Assembly: GCF_014648395.1 (NCBI RefSeq)
Contig: NZ_BMRA01000015.1
Span: forward strand, 44,260-108,259
DNA: 64,000 nucleotides
Reading direction: 5' to 3'
Source: Micromonospora fulviviridis
GTDB lineage: Bacteria > Actinomycetota > Actinomycetes > Mycobacteriales > Micromonosporaceae
Shown here: positions 16,954 to 25,359 of the stretch, piece after piece
Layout: the number at the start of each line of letters is the position of its first letter
Position numbering within the stretch: position 1 is the stretch's first letter
The notes under the pieces: generated by a model
Database searches by the model: none
The model's input: only the letters and a program-made list of their open reading frames with translations
What the model was told of the DNA's origin: nothing
Made by a program: the position numbers and the translations under genes

Positions 16954-19470
16954 TCAGGCGCCCGCGGCGGCCACCGCCGTCCGGGCGACCAGGGCGCGGC
17001 GCAGGTCGTCGTCGAGGTCGACGACCCGCCGGCGCAGCCCCGGCGTGAGGTCGTCGCGGGCCAGCAGCGCCGCGGCCAGTTCCCGGGTGGGCTGGGCCAC
17101 GGCGTAGCGGGGGAAGGCCAGGGTGGCGACCCGGTCCGCCGTCCACGGGGTACGCAGCCGCGCCGCCGCCGGCATGTCGGCGAAGTACCGCTCGACGTAG
17201 CCGGCCGTCAGCTCGGCCTGCTCGGGCTGCCAGAAGCCCTCCGCGGTCGCCTCGACGAGGCGGTTGGAGAGGTCGGTGTTGCTTGTCACGATCTCCCAGG
17301 CGGCCCGCTTGGCCTCGGCGTCGGGCAGCGCGGCCCGGCAGCTCGCGGCCCGCTCCGCCCCGGTGGCGCTGCGGTCGGCCGCCGCCTCGGCGGCGATCTC
17401 CGGCTCGCCGGCCGCGCCGAGCACCACGAGCCGGTGCAGCAGCGCCCAGCGCAGGTCGGCGTCGACCGCCAGCCCTTCCGGCACGCCCTCGCCGCCCAGC
17501 CAGCCGGCGAGCAGCCCGGTGTCGGTGGTGGCCCCGATCAGCCCGCGGGCCGCGGCGAGTTGCAGCGAGCCGCCGGCCGGGGCGCCGGCCAGCAGGGTGG
17601 CGCAGGCCCCGGCGATCCGGAGCAGGGCCGCGTCCCGGGCCAGCGGGTCGAGGTAGCGGTCGACCAGGTTGCGACTGAGGCTGAGCACGTCCTCCGCGAT
17701 GATCACCTCGGTCTCGGCCGGCAGTGCCGCGGCGATGAGGGAGACCAGCGAGGTCACCGGCCGTTCGCCGTCGGTGGCCGCGTCCAGGGCCTCGCCCCAG
17801 AGCAGCGCCCGGGCCAGCGGGTCGGCCAGCCCCGGGAGCACCATGGGCACCGCGTCCGCCGAAGCGGGGTCGAGCCGGATCTTGGCGAAGGTGAGGTCAC
17901 CGGCGTTGGGCAGCAGCAGGCCGGTGGCCGGCTGCCCGACCAGCTCGGCCAGCACCGTGCGGCCCTGGTCGGCGGCCGGGTCGAGGTCAACCTCGAAGTG
18001 GCGGGCCGGGGCGTCGGGGGCGTGGCGGGCCACGCCGATGCGGTGCGGGCGCAGCACCGGGTACGCCTCCGGCGCGGTCTGCACCACCGCCGCCTCCGCC
18101 CACCGGCCGTCGGCGTTCACCGCGGTCTCCATCCGCAGCGTGTTGACCTGCGGGCGGCGCAGCCAGCGCTCGGCCCAGTCGGCCAGGTCCCGCCCGCTGG
18201 CGGCGCTCAGGCTCTCCAGCAGGTCGGTGAGGGTGGCGTTGCCGAACCGGTGCTTGGCGAAGTGCGCGTTCAGGCCGGCCAGGAAGGGCTCGTCGCCCAC
18301 CCAGGCGACCAGCTGGCGCAGGACACTGGCGCCCTTGGCGTAGGAGATGCCGTCGAAGTTCAGCAGCGCCTGGGCCGCGTCGGTGACCTCCTCGGGGGCC
18401 ACCGGGTGGGTGGAGGGCCGCTGGTCGGCCGCGTAGCCCCAGGCCTTGCGGCGCATGGCGAAGGTGGTCCACGCCTGGGTGAAACGGGTGGCCTCGGCGG
18501 TGACCCGGGTGCCCAGGTACTCCGCGAAGGACTCGTTCAGCCAGAGGTCGTCCCACCAGCGCATGGTGACCAGGTCGCCGAACCACATGTGCGCCATCTC
18601 GTGCGCGATGGTGGTGGCCCGCAGCTCCCGCTGGGTGTCGGTGACCGCCGAGCGGAAGACGTAGTCGTCGCGCAGGGTCACCAGGCCCGGATTCTCCATG
18701 GCGCCGGCGTTGAACTCGGGGACGAACGCCTGGTCGTACTTGCCGAACGGGTAGCGCTCGGCGAAGAGCTGGTGGAACCGGTCGAGGCACTGCTTGGTGA
18801 CGGTGAAGATCTCCTCGGCGTCGGCGTCCAGGTGCGCGGCGAGGGACTTCCGGCAGTAGACGGCGAGCGGGATGCCGTCGTGCTCGTCCTCCCGGACGTG
18901 CCAGGGGCCGGCGATCAGCGTGACGAAGTACGTGGCCAGCGGCGCGGTGGGCGCGAACTCCCAGCGCCCCGGCGCCGGCCGGTCGGCGACCTGGCCGTTG
19001 GCCGCCACCGTCCACTCCGGCGGGGCGGTGACCGCGAGGGTCACCGGGGCCTTGAGGTCGGGCTGGTCGAACGCGGCGAAGATGCGCTGCACGTCGTCGA
19101 GGAAGGACATGGCGTAGAGGTAGGTCTCGCCGTCGGCCGGGTCGACGAAGCGGTGCACCCCCTCACCGGTGTTGGAGTAGGCCATCTCGGCGCTGACGGT
19201 CAGCGTGTTGGTCGCGGCCAGCCCGGTCAGCGGCAGGCGGTTGTCGTCCAGCAGCGCCGGGTCGAGGTCGCGGTCGTTGAGGCGTACCCCGAGGAGTCGG
19301 TGGGGTTTGACCTCGGCGAAGGTCTCGGCGCCGGGGGTCGCCCGGAACCGGATGGTGACGGTGGAGCGGAACCGCTCGGCGTCGCCGGTCAGGTCGAGGT
19401 CCACCTGGTAGGACTCGACGGTAATCAACGCGCCACGCGCGGTCGCCTCTACACGGCTCAGGCTCGGCAT
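16954..19470 (-). CDS. pepN: Aminopeptidase N (M1 family)
   Basis: 838 residues from ATG 19470, the usual actinobacterial length. The substrate-recognition motif GAMENPG and the zinc site HEMAHMWFGDLVTMRWW with downstream WLNESFAEY identify an M1 metallopeptidase. The C-terminal ERAP1-like helical domain is complete. It removes N-terminal residues from peptides in the cytoplasm. It is divergent from the DUF397 gene. Confidence 0.97.
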   Translation of the reverse strand: MPSLSRVEATARGALITVESYQVDLDLTGDAERFRSTVTIRFRATPGAETFAEVKPHRLLGVRLNDRDLDPALLDDNRLPLTGLAATNTLTVSAEMAYSNTGEGVHRFVDPADGETYLYAMSFLDDVQRIFAAFDQPDLKAPVTLAVTAPPEWTVAANGQVADRPAPGRWEFAPTAPLATYFVTLIAGPWHVREDEHDGIPLAVYCRKSLAAHLDADAEEIFTVTKQCLDRFHQLFAERYPFGKYDQAFVPEFNAGAMENPGLVTLRDDYVFRSAVTDTQRELRATTIAHEMAHMWFGDLVTMRWWDDLWLNESFAEYLGTRVTAEATRFTQAWTTFAMRRKAWGYAADQRPSTHPVAPEEVTDAAQALLNFDGISYAKGASVLRQLVAWVGDEPFLAGLNAHFAKHRFGNATLTDLLESLSAASGRDLADWAERWLRRPQVNTLRMETAVNADGRWAEAAVVQTAPEAYPVLRPHRIGVARHAPDAPARHFEVDLDPAADQGRTVLAELVGQPATGLLLPNAGDLTFAKIRLDPASADAVPMVLPGLADPLARALLWGEALDAATDGERPVTSLVSLIAAALPAETEVIIAEDVLSLSRNLVDRYLDPLARDAALLRIAGACATLLAGAPAGGSLQLAAARGLIGATTDTGLLAGWLGGEGVPEGLAVDADLRWALLHRLVVLGAAGEPEIAAEAAADRSATGAERAASCRAALPDAEAKRAAWEIVTSNTDLSNRLVEATAEGFWQPEQAELTAGYVERYFADMPAAARLRTPWTADRVATLAFPRYAVAQPTRELAAALLARDDLTPGLRRRVVDLDDDLRRALVARTAVAAAGA

Positions 19471-19536
19471 CCGCTTATCCTGCCCGATGGGGTCCGAGTG
19501 GGCTCCCCCGTTACCCCTGGCAATGGAGGAACAACG

Positions 19537-19755
19537 ATGGGTCAGCACCCCAAGGGCGACTTCGACCTGTCCCGGGCGGTCTGGCAGCGGGCCGATGGCG
19601 ACACGTCCGACAGCGCGGTCGAGGTGGCGTTCGTCGACGACTTGATCGGGATGCGCAACTCGGCCGAGCCGGACGGGCCGGTGCTGGTCTTCACGCAGGA
19701 CGAGTGGGACGCGTTCGTGGCGGGCGCCCAGGACGGCGAGTTCGACCTGAGCTGA
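19537..19755 (+). CDS. DUF397 domain-containing protein without an adjacent Xre partner
   Basis: 72 residues from ATG 19537 with an exact GGAGGA ribosome site. The C-terminal half (AEPDGPVLVFTQDEWDAFV, then DGEFDLS) is the DUF397 signature; the first half FDLSRAVWQ and SAVEVAFVDD also fits. DUF397 proteins usually accompany a helix-turn-helix Xre-like regulator in actinobacteria and form regulatory pairs. None lies next to this copy, so it is an orphan or acts with a distant partner. Confidence 0.85.
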   Translation: MGQHPKGDFDLSRAVWQRADGDTSDSAVEVAFVDDLIGMRNSAEPDGPVLVFTQDEWDAFVAGAQDGEFDLS

Positions 19756-19765
19756 GCCCGGGCGC

Positions 19766-20155
19766 TCAGTCACCGTCGCCCCAGCCGAGCCCGCCGGGGC
19801 CGGGCGCGTGGTGGAAGCCCGGATGGCCCGCCACGTCCGCGCAGCGCTCGCCGTCGGGGCCGACCGCCCCGCAGAAGAGCCGCTGCGCGCGGTGCCAGGC
19901 GTCGGCCGGGGAGAGCGCCGCCGCGCCGAGCGCCAGCTCCGGGCGGAGCAGGCCGAGCGCCTCGGCGTACGCGACGGCCAGCTCCCGCGCGATGGCGGTG
20001 TCGGCCGCCTCGAAGCCGAGGTGCACGGTGAAGTGCCGGGGCGGCCGGGCCCCGGCGCGCCGGGACGGCGCGATCAGCGGCTCCTCCCGGTCGCCGTGCC
20101 GCAGCCCGGTCACCGCCCGCCGGTGCCGCCGGTGTGCCGCTCTGTCGTTCCGCAT
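19766..20155 (-). CDS. Conserved hypothetical protein with a Cys/His-rich C-terminus
   Basis: 129 residues from ATG 20155. The N-terminus is arginine/histidine-rich. The body contains HFTVHLGFEAADTAIARELA and AEALGLLRPELALG. The end, LFCGAVGPDGERCADVAGHP followed by GFHHAPG, has Cys-X9-Cys and three histidines that could hold a metal. No family is recognised. It converges on the DUF397 gene, with stops 11 bp apart. Confidence 0.65.
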   Translation of the reverse strand: MRNDRAAHRRHRRAVTGLRHGDREEPLIAPSRRAGARPPRHFTVHLGFEAADTAIARELAVAYAEALGLLRPELALGAAALSPADAWHRAQRLFCGAVGPDGERCADVAGHPGFHHAPGPGGLGWGDGD

Positions 20156-20358
20156 CCGTCCTCCCCGTCGCCGATGGCCGCCCCGCCGGGGTCCTGCCGG
20201 CGGGGGCGGGACCGGCCGCCGCCGGCCCCGCCTCGAAGACAACCAGCTTTTCCGCGCCCTGGGAGGGGCCAGCTTCCGCGCTCTCCGCCGGCCCCTCCCC
20301 CGGCGCCCGCCGCCACGACCGCCGAACCACGAGGCCACGAGGCACGGGACGTGGACCC

Positions 20359-20460
20359 GGGACCGCCGGCGGCGCGGACGCGCGGGGCAGCGCCCGGGTG
20401 ATGCGGGACCGCCGGCGGCGCGGACGCGCGGGGCCGCCGGCGGCGCGGACGCGCGGGGCC
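20359..20460. repeat. Three near-identical 28-30-bp direct repeats
   Basis: Copies begin at about 20359, 20405 and 20433. The first two are separated by 16 bases and the last two are adjacent. The shared core is CCGCCGGCGGCGCGGACGCG followed by CGGGG. Confidence 0.85.
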
Positions 20461-20468
20461 GCGCCGAG

Positions 20469-20493
20469 GATTTGGGTGCGCCGGCCGGGGTAG
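20469..20493 (+). promoter_or_regulatory. SigB/SigF-type promoter candidate of the CYP152 gene
   Basis: GATT-N15-GGGTAG, an exact fit to the actinobacterial stress pattern GNNT-N14-16-GGGTA. It gives a leader of roughly 40 nt before the ATG at 20542, which has an AGGAGCAG ribosome site. Confidence 0.5.
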
Positions 20494-20541
20494 GTAGCGC
20501 AGCGACCGTGCAGGGCCGCCGAGCCGCGTCAGGAGCAGCTG

Positions 20542-21789
20542 ATGAGCACCATCCCGAGCGACCGCAGCCCGGAGAACACGCTGGCGTTCCTCCGCGAGGG
20601 CTACCGGTTCGTCGGCGCGCGGTGCGACCGCCTCGGCAGCGACATCTTCCAGACCCGGCTGCTGCTGGAGCCGACCATCTGCCTGCGCGGCCGCCCGGCC
20701 GCCGAGCTGTTCTACGACAACGAGCGCTTCGTCCGGCGCGGCGCCATGCCGATGCGCGGGCAGCGCACCCTGACCGGGGTCGGCGGCGTGCAGGGCCTCG
20801 ACGGCGCGGTGCACCGGGACCGCAAGGCGATGTTCATGTCGATCATGACGCCGGCGGCGATCCGCCACCTCGGGCAGCTCTTCGACGACGAGTGGCGGGC
20901 CCGGATCCCGGCGTGGGCCGAGTCGGGACCGGTGGTGCTCTACGACGAGGTGGCCCGGATGCTGACCCGGGCGGTCTGGGCCTGGGCCGGGGTGCCGCTG
21001 GCCGACGCCGACGTGCCGCGCCGGACCGCCGGTATGCACGCGATGATCGAGGGTCCGGCCGCGGTCGGGCGCCGGTACTGGCGGGGCCTGCTCGGCCGCC
21101 GCCGCGCGGAACGGTGGGCCGGCGACGTGATCGAGCGGGTGCGCTCCGGCGCGCTGCCCGCGCCGGAGGGCAGCGCGCTGCGGGTGATCGCCGGGCACCG
21201 GGACCGGCAGGGCATCCTGCTGCCCCGCCGGATCGCCGCGGTGGAACTGCTCAACGTGCTCCGCCCCACCGTCGCGGTGGACCGCTTCGTGGTCTTCGCC
21301 GGGCTGGCGCTGCACGACCACCCGCACTGGCGGGACCGGGTGCGCGGCGACGACGCGGCGACCGAGAGCTTCGTGCAGGAGGTCCGCCGCTACTACCCGT
21401 TCTTCCCCCTGGCCGCGGCCCGGGTCCGGCGCTCGTTCGAGTGGCAGGGGTACGCCTTCCCGCAGGGCCGGCGGGTGCTGCTCGACCTCTACGGCACCAA
21501 CCACCACCCGCGGCTCTGGCCGGAGCCGGAGCAGTTCCGGCCGGAGCGGTTCGACGGCTGGCGGGACGACCCGCACGGGCTGGTGCCGCAGGGCGGCGGC
21601 GACCACCTCACCGGCCACCGCTGCGCCGGCGAGTGGATCACGATCGAGCTGATGAAACGGGCGGTCGGCAACCTGACCGGGTCGATGAGCTACCGGGTGC
21701 CGCCGCAGAACCTGGCGCTGGACCTGGGGCGGATGCCCGCCCTGCCGCCCAGCGGCCTGGTCATCGACGGGGTACGCCGGACCGCGTGA
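20542..21789 (+). CDS. CYP152-family cytochrome P450, fatty-acid peroxygenase
   Basis: 415 residues. The heme loop PQGGGDHLTGHRCAGEW (Cys 361) and the I-helix Arg-Pro pair (R241-P242 in NVLRPTVAV) replace the usual acid-alcohol pair and are the signature of H2O2-using fatty-acid peroxygenases such as Bacillus P450BSbeta. The distal residue aligned with Q85 of P450BSbeta is Gln 84 (GGVQGLDG); the olefin-forming OleT has His there, so alpha/beta-hydroxylation of fatty acids is the more likely reaction. Such enzymes need no reductase or ferredoxin, and none is nearby. The upstream stress-type promoter fits a role with peroxide. It is convergent with the 152-aa gene. Confidence 0.93.
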   Translation: MSTIPSDRSPENTLAFLREGYRFVGARCDRLGSDIFQTRLLLEPTICLRGRPAAELFYDNERFVRRGAMPMRGQRTLTGVGGVQGLDGAVHRDRKAMFMSIMTPAAIRHLGQLFDDEWRARIPAWAESGPVVLYDEVARMLTRAVWAWAGVPLADADVPRRTAGMHAMIEGPAAVGRRYWRGLLGRRRAERWAGDVIERVRSGALPAPEGSALRVIAGHRDRQGILLPRRIAAVELLNVLRPTVAVDRFVVFAGLALHDHPHWRDRVRGDDAATESFVQEVRRYYPFFPLAAARVRRSFEWQGYAFPQGRRVLLDLYGTNHHPRLWPEPEQFRPERFDGWRDDPHGLVPQGGGDHLTGHRCAGEWITIELMKRAVGNLTGSMSYRVPPQNLALDLGRMPALPPSGLVIDGVRRTA

Positions 21790-21802
21790 TCAGCGCAGCA
21801 CG

Positions 21803-21834
21803 GAGACCGGCCCGGACCAGCCGGCGCCGGTCTC
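21803..21834. terminator. Possible bidirectional terminator between convergent genes
   Basis: 8-bp arms GAGACCGG and CCGGTCTC around a 16-base loop in the 66-bp gap between the P450 gene and the 152-aa gene. Confidence 0.45.
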
Positions 21835-21855
21835 ACCCGGGGGTGTGACAGGCGG

Positions 21856-22314
21856 TCACCCGGCGACCACGAGCGCCTGCGGGGCGGCCTGCTTCATCCG
21901 GGTACGGAGCCACTTGAGCTGGATCGACGTCTCCTGCTCGCACGCCTTGACCACGCCGAGCAGGTCCTCGTCACGGGCCCCGTACGCGGCCTGCCCGACC
22001 ACGGTCCAGCAGATGTCGCACTCGGCGGCCATCAGGTAGAGGTCCTGGAGGTCGCGGAGCAGCCCGATCGGCCCGGTCCGGGTGCCGGAGAACAGCTCGG
22101 AGTGCAGCCGGTCCGGCTCGGCCGGGGCCTCCTCGGCGTACCGGCGGGCGAAGGGGGCCAGCTTCTCCGCGTGCCCGCGGCACTGGGTGGCCAGCTTCTC
22201 GCAGGTGTGGAAGACGTCCGGCTCGTCCGCGTGCGCCTTCCCCACCTCGGTGAACGCGTCACCGAGGCGCTCCTGGGCCTTGTGCAGCAGGCCGAGATAG
22301 TGGGCCAGGTGCAT
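21856..22314 (-). CDS. Predicted all-helical protein encoded with the molybdopterin oxidoreductase
   Basis: 152 residues, no recognised family. It looks like a four-helix bundle: HLAHYLGLLHKAQERLGDAF; a second helix with three His/Cys residues (HTCEKLATQCRGH); a central helix LLRDLQDLYLMAAECDICWT; and a last helix ACEQETSIQLKWLRTRM. The pattern of Glu and His is compatible with a ferritin-like fold, but the metal ligands cannot be assigned with certainty. It starts one base after the oxidoreductase stop, so it is strictly co-transcribed. It could be a chaperone, electron-transfer or maturation partner of that enzyme. Confidence 0.7.
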   Translation of the reverse strand: MHLAHYLGLLHKAQERLGDAFTEVGKAHADEPDVFHTCEKLATQCRGHAEKLAPFARRYAEEAPAEPDRLHSELFSGTRTGPIGLLRDLQDLYLMAAECDICWTVVGQAAYGARDEDLLGVVKACEQETSIQLKWLRTRMKQAAPQALVVAG

Positions 22315-22315
22315 G

Positions 22316-24763
22316 TCACTCCCCCCTCGACGGCGCCTCGGCGGCCGGGCCGCCGACCGTGGCCGGGATCCCGGAGCCCTCCGGCGGGGCGGAACCGCCC
22401 ACCGTCGGCGCGGGTGAGGGCCGGCCGCCGGAGTCGGCCTCCTTCACCACCCGCACCGCCGCCACCTTGAAGATCGGCTGCTTGGAGACCGGGTCCCAGG
22501 CGGTGATGGTCAGCTCGTTGGCCGCCCGGTCGTGCCGCCCCTCGCCCGGGGCGGCCCCGTCGGCCGCGTCCCAGTAGCCGTAGTGGAAGGGGAGGAAGAC
22601 CACGCCGCGGCGTACCCCGCAGATGCGGGCCCGGGCGCGGACGACGCCGCGCGGCGACTCGATCCGCACCAGGTCCCCCTCGCCGACGCCGAGCGGTTCG
22701 GCGTCGGCCGGGTTGAGCTCCACCCACGACTCGGGGGCGGCGTGCACGAGCTGGGCGGCCCGGCCGGTCTTGGTCCGGGTGTGGAACTGGTAGACGGTCC
22801 GCCCGGTGGTGAGCAGCAGCGGGAATTCTCCGCTCGGCACCTCCGGGGACGGCTGGTACGCCGCGGCGTGCAGGAACGCGCGCCCGCCGGGCTGTTTGGC
22901 GCGGTACTCCTCGGGCAGCAGCTCGGCCCCGGTGGCCAGGTCGTGGCCGTACGACTCGCAGTAGTCCGGGTCGGTGTTGAACACCCCGTCGGTGTAGAGC
23001 CGCTCGGTGCCGTCCGGGTGCTCGTCGGTGCACGGCCACTGGATGCCGCCGGTGCGCAGCTTGTCGTAGGTGATCGCGGTGTAGTCGCAGGGCCGGCCGC
23101 GCGAGCACTCCTTCCACGCCTCGAACACCTCCTCCGGCCCGGTCCAGGTGATCAGCGGGTTCCCGTCGGAGTCCCGGAAGTCCATCCGGCGCGCGTAGTC
23201 GAGGAAGATGTCCAGGTCGGGCCGGGCCTCGCCGGGCGGCTCGACCGCCTTGTCGGAGATGTGCACGGTCCGGTCGACGCTGGTGAAGGTGCCGGTCTTC
23301 TCACCCCAGGTGGCGGCCGGCAGCACCACGTCGGCCAGCTCGGCGGTCTCGGTCAGGAAGAGGTCCTGCACCACCACGAACAGCTCGGGGTTCGCCAGGA
23401 TCCGGCGGATCCGGGCCAGGTCGGGCAGGGAGACCGCCGGGTTGGTGGCCGAGATCCAGAGCAGCTTGATCGAGCCCTGCTCGGCGTACCGGAAGATCTG
23501 CATGGCGTGCGTCGGCGGCGCCCAGTGGGGGATCCGGTCGACCTCGACGTTCCACAGCCGGGCCAGCTCGGCGATGTGTTCCTCGTTGGCCCAGTTGCGC
23601 AGGCCGGGCAGGTCGCCGTCGGCGCCGCACTCGCGGTTGTTCTGCGCGGTGGGCTGCCCGTTCATCTGGTAGAGCCCGGCGCCGGGTCGCCCCAGCATGC
23701 CGCGGATGAGGTGCAGGTTGTTCACCTGGCAGGACGCCGCGGTGGCCTGGTTGGACTGGTAGAAGCCCTGGAGGACGGTGGAGAGCAGCCGCTCCGAGCG
23801 CCCGAGCAGCTCGGCGGCGCGCTCGATGTCCGCGGCCCGCAGGTCGCAGATCTCGGCCACCTTGGCGACCGGGTAGTCCTCCACCACCTGGCACAGCTCC
23901 TCGAAGCCGAGCGTGTGGGCCTCGACGTACGCCTCGTCGTACCAGCCGCGGTGGATCACCTCCCGGAGCAGGCCGTTGAGCAGCGCCTGGTTGGTGCCGT
24001 TGCGCAGCGCCAGGTGCACGTCGGCCTCCCGGGCCACCGGGGTGGCGCGCGGGTCGACGGCGAGCATCGCCGGCGGGTTCGGCCCGCGCCGCCGGTCCAG
24101 CATGCGCATCCAGAGCACCGTCTGGGTCTCCGCGACGTTGTGCCCCCACAGCGCGATCGCGTCGCAGTGGTCCACGTCGGTGTACGAGCCGGGCTGCCCG
24201 TCGGTGCCGAAGGACGCCTTGAGCGCCGCTGCGGCGGTGGCGGTGCAGAGCCGGGTGTTGCCGTCCATGTGCGGGGTGCCGAGCCCGGCCTTCCCGATCA
24301 CGCTGAGCGTGTAGTACTCCTCCAGGAAGAGCTGCCCGCTGGTGTAGAAGCCGAAGTGGCCCCAGCCGCCCGGGCCGTCCAGCAGCTCCCGGGACCGGGC
24401 CACGATCCGGCCCATGGCGGTGTCCCAGTCGGTCTCGACGAGCCGGTCCCCCTCCCGGACCAGCGGCCGGCGCAGCCGGTCCGGGCTGTGGTTGGCCTGC
24501 CAGCCGTAGAGGTCCTTCGGGTCGACCCGGCCGTGGTTGACGCGGTCGCCGGAGCGGCCGCGGACGCCGACGATCCGGTCGTCCGCCACGGCGATGTCCA
24601 TGGCGTCGCCGTTGGAGTGCAGGATGGAGGCGCTCGGCACCCAGCGCTGCACGTCGGCCTCGGTGTGCCCGTCGGCCAGGAAGGTGTCCACCCGCACCGG
24701 CCAGCGCTCCCCCGGCCCGTACGGCGTGCGCGGCCCCCAGGGGTCGGCGATCCGGTCCACCAT
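22316..24763 (-). CDS. Molybdopterin oxidoreductase, nitrate-reductase/formate-dehydrogenase-like, lacking the N-terminal Fe-S motif
   Basis: 815 residues. The likely Mo ligand is Cys 173 in GNTRLCTATA, the position of the Mo-Cys in Nas/Nap nitrate reductases. Typical pterin motifs follow (LWGHNVAETQ, INGTNQALLNG-like NGTNQALLN, VLPAATWGEKTGTF), and a C-terminal dinucleotide-binding domain (PLLLTTGRTVYQFHTRT) is complete. The N-terminal cysteine motif that holds a [4Fe-4S] cluster in these relatives is absent: the region reads SASILHSNGDAMDIAVADD, and the fourth-cysteine region reads GRVDPKDLYGW. Electrons must therefore leave by another route. It is the middle gene of HPP-oxidoreductase-152 aa. 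The substrate is unknown; nitrate or nitrite chemistry is one possibility. Confidence 0.88.
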   Translation of the reverse strand: MVDRIADPWGPRTPYGPGERWPVRVDTFLADGHTEADVQRWVPSASILHSNGDAMDIAVADDRIVGVRGRSGDRVNHGRVDPKDLYGWQANHSPDRLRRPLVREGDRLVETDWDTAMGRIVARSRELLDGPGGWGHFGFYTSGQLFLEEYYTLSVIGKAGLGTPHMDGNTRLCTATAAAALKASFGTDGQPGSYTDVDHCDAIALWGHNVAETQTVLWMRMLDRRRGPNPPAMLAVDPRATPVAREADVHLALRNGTNQALLNGLLREVIHRGWYDEAYVEAHTLGFEELCQVVEDYPVAKVAEICDLRAADIERAAELLGRSERLLSTVLQGFYQSNQATAASCQVNNLHLIRGMLGRPGAGLYQMNGQPTAQNNRECGADGDLPGLRNWANEEHIAELARLWNVEVDRIPHWAPPTHAMQIFRYAEQGSIKLLWISATNPAVSLPDLARIRRILANPELFVVVQDLFLTETAELADVVLPAATWGEKTGTFTSVDRTVHISDKAVEPPGEARPDLDIFLDYARRMDFRDSDGNPLITWTGPEEVFEAWKECSRGRPCDYTAITYDKLRTGGIQWPCTDEHPDGTERLYTDGVFNTDPDYCESYGHDLATGAELLPEEYRAKQPGGRAFLHAAAYQPSPEVPSGEFPLLLTTGRTVYQFHTRTKTGRAAQLVHAAPESWVELNPADAEPLGVGEGDLVRIESPRGVVRARARICGVRRGVVFLPFHYGYWDAADGAAPGEGRHDRAANELTITAWDPVSKQPIFKVAAVRVVKEADSGGRPSPAPTVGGSAPPEGSGIPATVGGPAAEAPSRGE

Positions 24764-24766
24764 CGC

Positions 24767-25297
24767 TCATCCCTCCCTCGGCGCCGCCCAGAGCGGCATC
24801 GGTCGGCCGGCCGCCCGGTTGAACAGCAGGTCCACCACGGTCACCAGCAGTACGGCGGCGAAGGCGACGACGAGCTGGCCGGGGGTGTGCAGGAGGCCGA
24901 GGCTCACGATCAGTGTGGTGGCGCCGGCCGGCGGGTGCGCGGCCTTCAGCAGCACCAGCACCGCGGCGGTGACCGCGAGCGAGCCGGCCGCGGCCACGAT
25001 CCGCGCCCCGGACACTCCCTCCTGGAGTGCCGACGGATGATCGGCGAGGCCGGTGGCCAGCAGGAACGCGTACCCGGCGAGCAACGCCACGAGGTGCCCG
25101 AGGACGGTGTTGCGGGGCGAGGACTCCGGCTTGCCGGGCTGCTCGACGTGCAGCATGATCGCCGGCCCGAGGCTGGGGAACAGCCACGGCTGCCGGGTCA
25201 GCAGGGCCACCGCGCCGGCCACCACCACGGCGACCGCGCTGCCGGCGAAGGCCCGCGCGGCGGGCCGGGACGGCGTCTCATCGATCTCGGCGGGCAT
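24767..25297 (-). CDS. HPP family integral membrane protein
   Basis: 176 residues from ATG 25297, with about four to five transmembrane helices. The HPP motif is in KAAHPPAGATTLIVSLG (about residues 116-132), preceded by WLFPSLGPAIMLHVEQPGKP, both typical of the family. A plant chloroplast member transports nitrite, so this protein may move nitrite or a related anion for the oxidoreductase encoded 3 bp downstream; this is inference. It is first in its operon, behind a strong stress-type promoter that leaves almost no leader. Confidence 0.88.
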   Translation of the reverse strand: MPAEIDETPSRPAARAFAGSAVAVVVAGAVALLTRQPWLFPSLGPAIMLHVEQPGKPESSPRNTVLGHLVALLAGYAFLLATGLADHPSALQEGVSGARIVAAAGSLAVTAAVLVLLKAAHPPAGATTLIVSLGLLHTPGQLVVAFAAVLLVTVVDLLFNRAAGRPMPLWAAPREG

Positions 25298-25306
25298 GTG
25301 GACGCT

Positions 25307-25331
25307 GTACCCCGCCCCGGGATTTCGAATC
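25307..25331 (-). promoter_or_regulatory. SigB/SigF-type promoter candidate of the HPP-oxidoreductase operon
   Basis: GATT-N15-GGGTAC on the minus strand, an exact consensus match. The -10 box ends 9 bp before the ATG, so the transcript would be leaderless or nearly so. Confidence 0.55.
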
Positions 25332-25359
25332 GACGCACGTCCCGGCGATCCCGCGCCGG

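Larger units (their letters stand above)
20156..20541. other. Intergenic region upstream of the P450 gene, with a three-copy repeat and a promoter
   Basis: 386 bp without a supported gene. It contains three copies of a 28-30-bp unit (core CCGCCGGCGGCGCGGACGCG) at about 20359-20460 and, just after, the stress-type promoter of the P450 gene at 20469-20493. Confidence 0.6.
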
